From contig JACCIC010000035.1 of assembly GCA_018907035.1 (NCBI GenBank), positions 1,054,001 through 1,118,000 on the forward strand: a stretch of DNA of 64,000 nt, written 5' to 3'. Below, piece by piece: positions 48,010-58,275 of this stretch (position 1 is its first letter; every line of letters starts with the position of its first letter). A program made the translations under genes and the position numbers. Under the pieces are notes generated by a model, which made no database searches, had not been told where the DNA came from, and saw only the letters and a program-made list of their open reading frames with translations. Source of the DNA: Sycobia sp. Sy_11. Lineage: Eukaryota; Arthropoda; Insecta; Hymenoptera; Epichrysomallidae.

Positions 48010-48300
48010 GCTGGAAACTTTTGGATGCTTGAACAATTCGAACTACTCAAATGTTCAAATGTCTAGAACAATTGAAACGATTAAAAAGTTTGAAGAGTGC
48101 AAATAGTCCGATCAACTCTAATGGCTTAACTACACGAACAGTTCGATCAGCTCGAACGGTTTTGAAATATTCCAAGGACTGCAACAAAAATGTTCGAACG
48201 CTTCGGAGCTGAAACAAAAGTCCCAGCTCTAGCGGGATCGTAACAAAGCCTTAAAAAATATCGAAGACGAACAATCGCACTCGATTAGGCTGTCTGCCGT
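48010..48300. repeat. Degenerate short-period repeat (TTCGAAC/TTGAAC-type words)
   Basis: Variants of TTGAAC, TCGAAC, TTCAAA and TTGAAA recur irregularly, often about 10-15 bp apart. It shares GATCAGCTCRARCGG, TTCGAACGC and AACAATCxxACTCxATTAG with 42050-42330, suggesting two diverged members of one family. Confidence 0.35.
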
Positions 48301-48923
48301 ACCGAATAAACTGTTTCCTACAATTTACAGAGACCGACTGCGCCATTACGAATCGGAGTAGTCGATGCGACACACTGGCTCAGATAAGTACAGGAGACGG
48401 CGGCGAGGCAGCTTCAAGACGACGGCGCCTCCGTTGTCTTCGTGCTCGCGAGGAAGCGCCGCCGACGGCAAACGCGCGTGCCGCTCCCGAGCCCCCTTCC
48501 CTGTCACACCGATAAGTCGATGCCTGATTAGAAACCGGCATTGTACTTGTAGGAATACATCCTATCCTCCCTCCTCCGAGCCCCCCCCCCCCGCCCACAT
48601 CCCGAACTCCCGGACCCCTTCCCGCGTATTCTACAGCCCCTTCTACGAGCTCCTGTAAATTTTCCAACCCCTTTCTCCGTTCCGCCGTCTTGTCTCTGGG
48701 CTAGGTAGCTTCTTCCTGTATCTCTCTCTCCCACCAGCCGTACCATTCTCCTCGTACCTCCCCCCTCCCACCGCTACTCTTTGGCGTTCCAGACTTCGCT
48801 GCCTCGGTGAAACGGCAATAATTACAAGCGGGTGCGCGGCTCAGAGAGTAACTTTCTCCTCGCTCTTCTCTCTTTGAGCTTATTGATTTTCCGGGATTAA
48901 TAATTGCAGGCGCCGTTCTCATG

Positions 48924-48924
<1 letters not shown>
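48301..48924. other. GC-rich, pyrimidine-rich stretch, no gene
   Basis: Overlapping frames of 91-97 codons on both strands, no domain. Confidence 0.45.
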
Positions 48925-48972
<48 letters not shown>

Positions 48973-48974
48973 AC

Positions 48975-49067
<93 letters not shown>

Positions 49068-49072
49068 ATATA

Positions 49073-49104
<32 letters not shown>
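48925..49104. repeat. 180-bp compound (CA)n-(TA)n-(GT)n-(TA)n microsatellite
   Basis: The longest simple-repeat array in the window. About 44 bp of CA, a short GAGA, then over 80 bp of TA with one phase slip (ATTATA near 48996), then alternating TGTG and TA units. Confidence 0.98.
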
Positions 49105-49660
49105 GGTGTAGGCAGCCCGTAGCTTATAGTCAAACTGCCTAGCGTTAATAAATAGAATTATCAATACCGCTTTCTGTGTATAAACTGCTCTTTTCTATAA
49201 ATTTTACGCTTTTTTAAATATTCATCACGTACTTCGCGCGCCCTGTAAAAGCGGCAAAAGTCGCTTACGGGCTGATGTATTGGCCGTTTGCGTATAGAAC
49301 CTGATTCCGTAGATTGATACAGTCATTAATCAGAAGGATTTCGAGAATGCGGGGTGAGGCGAGCGAGGAAAAAGAAATCTATAAATAAAAGGCGCGAGAG
49401 GGCAGAACTTTGAGAAAATTACGAGTCTATGGGCGAGGTGAAAAGATTCGTGTTACAAGCTTAGAGGATCCCAGATTTATCGAGGTTCCCTCGACTTCGA
49501 CATTCCTCTCGCTCCTCGATTTCGTTCTCGAATGACATATATAAATATAAAAAATTTACCGTTTCCCCAGACACCTTGATATATAAATATAGGCGCGAAA
49601 TCTGCAGCTCCGCCACCCCTGTCGCGCGCATCCGCATATCAGATATATACATACACACAT
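49105..49660. other. Mixed non-coding stretch
   Basis: No gene visible. Alternating short AT-rich and CpG-rich sequence. Confidence 0.45.
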
Positions 49661-49662
49661 AT

Positions 49663-49716
<54 letters not shown>
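49661..49716. repeat. (GATA)n-(GA)n compound microsatellite
   Basis: About four GATA units lead into more than 40 bp of GA. Confidence 0.95.
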
Positions 49717-49723
<7 letters not shown>

Positions 49724-52592
49724 AGGGAGATAGAGGTCCGAGCGAGGGAGCCACGCAGGACTGCCGCAGCGCAGCATCTTCGCGCCTGGCGGACGACTCG
49801 AAGTGTCGACGTCCCGGATGGTGGGGCGAATCCTAAGCTTTTTAATGCGGGGGGCCCCCGCGCACGCGGGCGGAAGGCGTGGAGGAGGAGAAGGAGGAGG
49901 AGGGAGCTCGCCTCCGGTCACTTTGGCTCCCACCTCCTCTCTTTACCGAGAAAGGGAGAGGGATGTATCGATATCCGAGCGTACGGCGATATCGCGCGCG
50001 CCATCGAAACCGATAAATAACTCGGATCCCCGTATAAATTCTCTCCTGGCTCCTTATAAATTCGTGACCGGCGAGAACGTGGGGCGCGGAGCGGGAGCGG
50101 GGGGAGCGAGACCGGCAGGGCAGTAACGGGGGACAGTTGCGAACGTGGATTTTACTAATTTTCTGTCCTATGCGAGCGAGCACCGCGTCACACAGAGAGG
50201 ACGAGACGATGGCGAGCACAATGCCCGCCCGCCCGGGCCCCTGAAGAATGGGACAAGCGCGACTTTGCGTTACTATTCTCTTTGCCCCTACGCTGCGACT
50301 CTTTTATTCCGTTCTCGTTCTCTTCCCCCTTTCCCTTCTTTTTTCTCCTGTTTTTGTTTCAAGCACCGCTTTTTTCTGCTCCCGCGCCCCACTCCCCCCC
50401 CCCTCAACCATTCGCCCTGCCCATGATTCAGGTGCGTCTTCATCGCTTTTTTCGCACTCGCGTCCCTCTTCCGCTCGCGCTTAAGGGACGGGTGAGAGGG
50501 GGGAGTGGGTGCGTACGGGCGATATATATTTCTGGCGTCCTCAACTTCCTCCGGCTGCTCATCCATTCATAATATGCATGCGTGCTTTTGTTGTCCTGTC
50601 TCCTCGAGTCCGTTTTCGTTGGGCCATTAGGAGCCCACGTATCAATTTTATCCTCCCGCTCCCCCGCCCGCGTCCCCTCCTCCTCCTCCACCTCCTCGTC
50701 CTCCTGCACCCGACCGCCTCTTCTCCGTCGCGCTCGCTCCTCCCGTCCGTGCAAGCGGGCCTCTTGGCGCGACGGCCGAACCCGCGCGGAACAATTACAG
50801 CGGGACGCTGCGAGAGCGCTCGGTGATTGAATCCGAAATAATTTTCCCGCGCCCGCAATAATGTTCGGCGACCGGGCGACAGATTGAATATGTATATGTA
50901 ATAAAGAGCGCGCCCTCCGCGCCTCGGTATTTTGCGAATGCAACAAAACCCGAGGCTCCGAGTCATTATAACCTTTTTTTTCTCGCTACGCTCGGTCCTC
51001 GCTTCCTCTTTGATTTTCTCCTTTTCTCGAGTGGATCGTAAATCACATTGTCCAGGTGAGTCGCGCGCCCGCGCGCGCGCGCGAGGGAGAGTGCGAGAGG
51101 CGATTTATTGATTTCGAAAATCCACATCGCTCGTGCAGAAATCGGCCTCCAAATTAATCTCTCTTCGCGTCCCTTGCTTTAACTTCGTATCGGGCTTCAA
51201 ATTCATTATTAATATATAGATATTTAGAAATTTATTCTATATATATATACAGAAAGCGATTACGCGGGTCTCCAGGATTTTCTTTTGGATTATTTGGCGC
51301 CCATTCTTGCTTTATACGGAACTTTCGCGCAAGAACCGCGACAGTCAAACTTCCTCCCGCAGGCGCTGCGCAGTTTTACAACTCCTCCGTTGATTCTTAC
51401 TTCAGTGGCATAAATTATTGTAATCAGAGCGCGAATGTAACATCCCAATGATTCCGAGCGCCACGATGAATATGTTAATGCGGCTACTGCTCCAGTACGC
51501 CGTCTATATATATATGAGCGCTCCGTATTGTATTATTGCAAATGCTAATATGCATACGTAAATCAAGCTGCATTAACCTTATATTCATGCAGATGTGTAT
51601 GTATTTAGCGATAAATATGAAAATTCAGTTTAAACAACGTTACGTACACACTCTCTTCAATCTCACGTGTGGCTTCTTTTAACTTATATAAATGCATATG
51701 TATACGTATATCTATATAATATATTTATATATTTTAAACGAAGCGTCGAACATTGTTCGAAGCGGACGTTATGAAAAATCGAAACGCAGGTATTTTCTTT
51801 CAGGGTCAGGATGAAGGAGAAAAAAATATTATGAATAATATGACGATGAAAGGAGAGGAAGACGGGGCGAGGGAAGGAGAAACGACTTCAAACGGAGGCC
51901 GGTGCATTGGAAACTTTGAAATTCCATTGGTTGCGCGTTGAAAATTCAGTGAAATATGTGGAGCGATTTTTCTCTGGAAGCGAAAGTTATATTATATCTA
52001 TATATATATACTTATGCGAGGAGAAGCAGCCCACCGAGTCGGTCCCTGGGCGCAGCGGTAACCCCTCGACCGCCGAGGCGCCCGTGTATACTATCGTTTT
52101 GCAATTTCTTATTGAATGGTATATTTACCTGTTTCCTACGAGTCCAGGTATATTCCCGCGAGCGGTAGTGGCTCATTCATTATGTCCGAATCCAGAGCAA
52201 TACCGTCCCGAGAAAGTCGACTTTTACATAACTCTGCGGGAAAGGACATTCATAACTCGATATAATAAAGAGGACGCGGGGGATTCGATTCTCTCCTGGC
52301 GGGAACTCAGCCATAATATACCACGGTTGCAATTGTCTTCGAAGCCCGTATTTTAAATTTGATTTTGGTTACGGGAAACTCGGTCAGTTTCGTAACTGAT
52401 TTTCTCCCTTTTGAAAAGGAAACCACCGCTCAAATGCTCAATATTGTTCAATCCCAGCAGGTAAAAGTATTTGGGGCATGAAAAGACTTTATTATTTATA
52501 GTTTCTATCGAATAATTTTTTATAAGAATTAATATTTGCAGTAGGAACGCCTCGCGCTATTCAGATTGTTTATGCATAATATTTGCTGAAGG
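49717..52592. other. CpG-rich then mixed stretch, no supported gene
   Basis: 49800-51080 is CpG-rich, with shadowing frames up to 168 codons. 51080-52590 is mixed. A 149-codon plus frame at 51907-52356 has a balanced composition and lies outside the most CpG-dense DNA, but it contains a TA-repeat-coded segment and no motif I recognise, so I leave it uncalled. Confidence 0.45.
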
Positions 52593-53100
52593 ATGAAACA
52601 GACATACAATTATGCTGCTAAAGATGACGAAAAGAAGAAATTAGTCCATATAATACATGTCGAGCGTAGTATTGATGCACAGATTAAATAAATTCTATGC
52701 AAAACTGAATAGAATTGATTAAATATGTAAAAACTGTTTGGATTGAACAGTTGGAAGCCAGAAAGGTGTTTACGCAAACAAAAATACCGACGAACGAAAT
52801 GTCGATAGAAAGGAAAGCTGAAGATTTATCAGGTATTATATTCAATATTCCAGAGAGTGAATTATTGCGAGAATAGATAAGTTTAAATTATATGCTAATA
52901 AAGACAAAACATTTACTCTTCTCGGAATCGCTAATCAAATTCTCGAAACAGACAATCGTAAAATGGATTTTGAAGAAGTATAAAATCGATGCTGATTGGT
53001 ATCTGAAATTATGCCGGCATTCAGAGTATCGATCTCTCACTGCTGGAATTCGATTGCCCCTCTCGCATGGGAGCCAAACACATCAACACAAGGAGGAAGA
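52593..53100 (+). pseudogene. Coding-like patch with broken reading frames, identity unknown
   Basis: Four stop-free segments with mixed, protein-like composition follow one another on the plus strand: 52593-52691 (starts MKQTYNY), 52706-52876 (contains KVFTQTKIPTNEMS), 52862-52984 in another register (contains FTLLGIANQILETDN) and 52892 onward, back in the register of the second. The second and fourth are in the same frame, separated by one TAG. This pattern is what a decayed coding sequence with a stop and a frameshift looks like. The plus strand is purine-rich here, which by itself biases translations toward Lys/Glu/Asp, so chance is a real alternative. No family was recognised. Confidence 0.2.
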
Positions 53101-53108
53101 AAAGGATA

Positions 53109-53122
53109 TATATATATATATA
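53109..53122. repeat. Short (TA)n run
   Basis: 14-bp TA run followed by T-rich sequence. Confidence 0.8.
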
Positions 53123-54911
53123 GATGTTTTTTTTCTCTCCCCGTATATTAATACCCAGATTAAACCGGCCGCAGACGTCCCTGAAGGATTCAATCTACGC
53201 CCGGGAGATTGAGGTGCACAACGGGCGCCCACTAAACTATCGATTTGGATCCTCGGCAGAAAGAGAGAAGTAAAAAAAAAACAAAAAAAAAAAACCAAAA
53301 AAAAAATGCTACATAGCGCTTCTCCTCCCCAATCGCCTCTCTCGTTCCGGACTCTCTGAAATTTCTGGGGCGTAGCGCAATTACGAGCGCGGCGAGGATC
53401 GAACCTCTCAATATAGGAACGACAGCGAGTGACTGACAAGAGGAACATCGGCCACTGCCTACATAATAGACGCATAACGTAGGCATATGCATAACTGCAC
53501 GGGCGCGGCCGTAAGTCGGACTCGCGGTGAAATAAATCGGCGACACGGCCCGCACGGGGCGATCGGGGCCCGTTGAAACGACGCTGAAACGCATCCGTGA
53601 AGGAGGAGGGGCGGGCGGCTCGGCGCAATATATAGAGACGTCAGAGAGCGCGTTCGGCCGGCTCCGACGACTCCTGCGCCCGCTCGCGCTCCCGAACAAA
53701 GGAGGCAAGGGCCACATCGGCGCGCGCGCGCGCGCGCTCGTGTATTCATTTGTCAGGCCGCGAGAGGGGGGGGGGCGGGCCTGCGCCATTGCGCGCCACG
53801 GGGGGCTCGCGTTACCTTCGATCGACAGGGCGATTTGTCGAGCGACCGGCGAAGACGTCCGCGGCGAGGCGCGCCGCGCAACATTGACGCGCGAGGAGGT
53901 GGGAGGTAGATGGGAGCCGTCCGGCCCTTTCATTCCTCCCGGCAATCATCGTCGATGGAGGAATGCCATGTTTTGATTAATGACCCATTCTCGTCCTGCG
54001 ACGGACTAATTTTAATGCAGCGCCCACGCGCGGCTCGCGCCGGTGGCGGTGGTTTTGTGCGCGCGAGGGCGAATTAATCAGGCGCGGTTAAATAACAGTG
54101 ACGTTAGATCCGTAATCGACGTAAGCCGGTGGGTTAGAGCGCAATGGCTTTATTTAGCTCCTTCGGCTAGATTACAATCGTATCTCGTCATGCTATCTAT
54201 TTTAGAATGGTAAAGTAAACTTTTCATTTCAATTACTTACATTATCATTTGCATCGGTCGTTGAAATTTATATAAATGTAGATTGATAAAGTATTAAACA
54301 TATGCTTGTAAAAAAACTACATCTGTATTATATAAAGGATCTACCGATATTTTCGAGGTAGTAATTTCAAACACTTTTATTGCAGAATTATAATCTTTAC
54401 TTTTAGAGTTGAAATTATGTGATAAGTTGAATTTTGTTTATTAATAAAAAAAATCAAATTTATCTTTGGAATAAATTACCAAGTCGATTTCTATCGTCCT
54501 TCCGATATGATTTCTTTTTTTCTTGGGTAAAATCAAATTGGAGTATATAATACTGGAAGAAACAAATGTGTCAAATGAATCGTAAATTTGGGAGTTGATA
54601 AAAAAGGCGAATCGATAAGTATATATCATTAATATTTCGAAGTAACGACGCTCAACTTATTCTTTCGACCGATGGATAGTGGGTACATATACGGAGCTCT
54701 GATCCGTGGGTGGTAGATTAAAAGCACCATATAGCATTACGTAAGGAACAAAAAATTTTTTCCCTCCAATCTCGGGAATCAATTAGTTCGGCCCTCTCTA
54801 ATAAACACATCGCATAAATCAGGCGGTATAATGGGGGCCAGAGCGCAATTTCGTTCTGCTCGCGTTTGCGCGAAACGGGGCGCAATAAACCTGTTTGTTT
54901 GGGCGCGGAGG

Positions 54912-54916
<5 letters not shown>
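53123..54916. other. CpG-rich then AT-rich stretch, no gene
   Basis: The 237-codon minus frame at 53232-53945 is the longest open frame in the window, but it lies in CpG-rich DNA, is Arg/Pro/Ser-rich, ends in a Phe/Leu run coded by an A-rich tract (53268-53306) and is shadowed by two other minus frames. 54190-54800 is AT-rich with nothing visible. Confidence 0.5.
53720..53737. repeat. (CG)n run
   Basis: 18-bp alternating CG run. Confidence 0.85.

Positions 54917-54962
<46 letters not shown>
54917..54962. repeat. (TA)n microsatellite
   Basis: 46-bp perfect TA run. Confidence 0.97.
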
Positions 54963-54965
<3 letters not shown>

Positions 54966-55116
54966 GTGGGCCTGCCACGCGCACCCCGGGCCGTATTTAG
55001 GGCTACGCGTCATGGGTATACGGACCGTCCTACGCAACGAGTCTGCAACCCCCCTCCCTCCCCCACGCCGCGTACGACGCTGGAGGTGCACAACCTAGCT
55101 TAACCACACCCGCGAC

Positions 55117-55118
<2 letters not shown>

Positions 55119-55162
<44 letters not shown>
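55119..55162. repeat. (TA)n microsatellite
   Basis: 44-bp perfect TA run, about 155 bp to the right of the previous one. Confidence 0.97.
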
Positions 55163-55164
<2 letters not shown>

Positions 55165-57087
55165 CGAGGAGAAAAGAGGAAGATCGAGAGAAACGGCAGA
55201 GAGGAGCGTCGCGCCGAGTTCCGCCGGGCGCAAAATAATGTATGCGAGGTGACGCATTGGGCTATATAGGTCTGTGGTTGCATTGTCCTTGAATTATGTT
55301 ATATTATAGGTGGTCCTCGCGCGGGCGCGCGCTCACTCGGCCGCACTCGGAACCGTTCGGCTCGGCTGCTCTCACGAGCGGGAATGGCCGGGGGGGGGGG
55401 AGGAGATGCTGAGATCACCCGTTGCGCACCGCAGGTATATACAGATCGATGTATCCGTCGCACCAGCCAGGTCAAGTATATGGAGCGGCGTATATTATGG
55501 AGAAAGACAGAGAGCGAGAGAGAGAGAGGAGACATTGCGCCTATTTCTGTCTATATATTGGGTTAACCTGCGACAATCGCGCTCTCCACAGGCAGCTATT
55601 CCTATATATATATAATAGTCTAAACGCAGAGCAATTTTCTCTATCTCCCTTTATTTTGGCACTTCAGCAACGTACGCCGTGAGAACGTGCATGTCACTGG
55701 GCAGAAATCGAAAATGCCACGCTGGACTTCGGTGATTGTCTAAGCGGCATCTTACTCTCGTCTGTTTTTCCAGAAGGATGTCGCGTCTACTTCCGCGACC
55801 GTTCTACAGATTTCTTGGTTCGATTATACCGCGCGGTCAATAAATCCGGGAAGGAGTGATTTCTTTGTAAGAGCTGCCTTCAGCCACGATGGATGTACTT
55901 TTGTTCATTTTTAGATGCGATAATAATATCTCACTTTTAAATCTCGAGCTTCATTGAATATATTAGAATATCTGAATTTTATATCTATAGTTTTAATAAA
56001 ATTTCATGTCTTTCTTTTCAGAATGAATACAATATTCAAACCCTATTACAATAAAATTGCCATTTAAAATATATTAGAATATTTTAGAATTTCTTACAAC
56101 CAGTGTCGATTGATAATATAATTGTAATGAAATGTACTATTGCAGCTTAAAATTTAAAATAATTATGAACAATATTTTGTACTATACGAAGAAAATGAGC
56201 TAACAAAAATTGTACCTTCGTATTATCGTGCAAATTCTATAAGAATCTATTAAATTCATAATGTATATAATAATTATAGGTATTTAACAAATTTTTTCGT
56301 ACAATACTTTAGGTCATAATACGATCTTATTCAGCTCTACAAGTTTCTGCTGAAAAACTTATTGTTTTTGAGAAGACGGGAGTAAAAGGTAAGCATTTTA
56401 AGCTCTAAAATTATAGTTGAAACTATACGAACAATGCATTAGAACTATATGAAATCATCGAGATGATACAAATAGAAGAGTGGAAAAAATAGAATATTTA
56501 ACTGTATTATATTTCTTTATATCTATTATTTATAAGAAAATTTCTATTTTGAAGTAGAAATAGAAAGACGATAAAATCTGTACACCTGTGGGTTTGATAG
56601 AATGCAAATAGTTTACACAATTATACTTCTTCGCATCAGCAAGTTTATTCTGACATATTCGTAATCAGCAGTTCAAAATTTAATGCTCAAATTTTTTCTA
56701 GGTTTTATCGAATTCAGGAGTATATTCCTAATTATTTTAAACCAATTTCAAAATTTATACAATAAAAATTGTAATTAAAATTAAATTAATGTGTACTAAC
56801 TCAACATACTTTTTCTTCCAACAACTGATGTTGATTAACTTACAGGTCTCAGGGCTAGGTAAAGCCATAAACGTCCGTACCATTAAAAAGATAATTATAT
56901 AATATTTGAAAACGCATTACTTATCAAGGAATAACAAAAATTGCTGACTGCATATAGATGAACGATGAACTTCGATGCGCACGTATTATAAAATCCCCTG
57001 GATTCTGATTGTAATAAATGTAACATCAATTTTTATGTTAAATATGCATATAAACGTATAAATGAGCTTTATTATGTATACCTCTGG

Positions 57088-57094
<7 letters not shown>
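55163..57094. other. GC-moderate then AT-rich stretch
   Basis: 55163-55870 is GC-moderate with no gene. 55900-57060 is AT-rich. Two splice-bounded open segments at 56313-56388 and 56702-56778 are discussed under findings as a weak exon model. Confidence 0.45.

Positions 57095-57130
<36 letters not shown>
57095..57130. repeat. (TA)n microsatellite
   Basis: 36-bp TA run. Confidence 0.97.
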
Positions 57131-57133
<3 letters not shown>

Positions 57134-58022
57134 CCCTCTTTTATTGAACAGAGACCACAGTCCGTGCTCCGATCTTACATACAAACGTATGGAAGGGGGA
57201 AAAAAATTAATAATAAGACGAGTCGCGCGCGTCTCGACCCTTTTAAGCTTTTCCCTTTCAGACGGCGCGTACGGTAACGGCGCGCCGCGACAGGAACCGG
57301 TGTCGCCCCGCTTTCTTACAGTACACGCTCCTCTCGCGCGCGCTGTGTATTATCCGAGAATTTATAGCCATTTAGTCTAAAACCGACTTGAGGTCGCCCT
57401 GAGTCGCTCTTTGTGGCCGTCCATTCAGGGCGTCTCACCCGCGCGCGCTCTCTCGCACCTGGATTAATTCGGGATTTTCCGATTCGACGCGACTCCGACA
57501 GGCATTGTCCGCTCGCGCGTAACGCGGTTTATAACATACATGTGTACGAAAAAATGCGTTTCTCACGGCCGCGGTCGCAGACAGAGCTCCCCCTCTTCGT
57601 CTCGAACCGAGTTAATAAAAATCAGGAGAGCGCCTCGAAAGAAAGACGCGGCGAATCCGTATGTATATAGTTGCTCTATCATTATCGCGATTATTTCTCT
57701 CCTCCTCCCCCCGACCCCCCTTCCTCGCCCTATCCCCACCGCGCAGCGCTGCAGGCTCTTTTTGTTTGCCCCGAATTTCCCTCCAGCGTGGCGCCTCCGC
57801 CGACTCCTCGACTTCCGACGAAACATTGTGTAAGAGAAAAAGTGGGGTCGGAGGAGGGAGGGAGATACAGGCACCGGCGCGCGAGCCTCGTTGAATGCCC
57901 GGCAAGCGCGATAAATTTCCAGAAGCTCGCGGTTCCGCGCGTGAGCGTCGGACAAGGACGGGGCGAGAGCTTCAAAAGTTTCTGATTCAAAAGGTGGCCG
58001 GCGCGGTGCAGGCGCCCGAGGA

Positions 58023-58023
<1 letters not shown>
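57131..58023. other. CpG-rich block, no gene
   Basis: Frames up to 177 codons on both strands shadow each other and several run into the adjacent TA array. No domain. Confidence 0.5.

Positions 58024-58067
<44 letters not shown>
58024..58067. repeat. (TA)n microsatellite
   Basis: 44-bp TA run. Confidence 0.97.
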
Positions 58068-58070
<3 letters not shown>

Positions 58071-58182
58071 GAGGAGCACCGGAGGGAGATCCGCATGAAT
58101 TATGCATAAAAGCTTCGATTCGCGGATTAAGCGAGCCGTCCCAGTTCAACTTGTATTATCCATTCTTCTGCGCAGGCAAGCG

Positions 58183-58185
<3 letters not shown>

Positions 58186-58272
<87 letters not shown>
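58186..58272. repeat. (TA)n-(GA)n compound microsatellite
   Basis: About 46 bp of TA directly joined to about 41 bp of GA, similar in architecture to 4687-4739. Confidence 0.97.

Positions 58273-58275
<3 letters not shown>

Noticed and set aside
48921..49164. Open frames of Tyr-Ile and Thr-His repeats
   Set aside because: Pure translation of the dinucleotide array, open on both strands.
51907..52356. 149-codon plus-strand frame
   Set aside because: Balanced composition, but a TA-repeat-coded segment lies inside, there is no domain, and the length is within chance for a 64-kb six-frame scan.
53232..53945. Longest open frame of the window (237 codons, minus strand)
   Set aside because: Lies in CpG-rich DNA with two other minus frames open over the same bases, is Arg/Pro/Ser-rich, and its end is coded by an A-rich simple tract. 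No domain.
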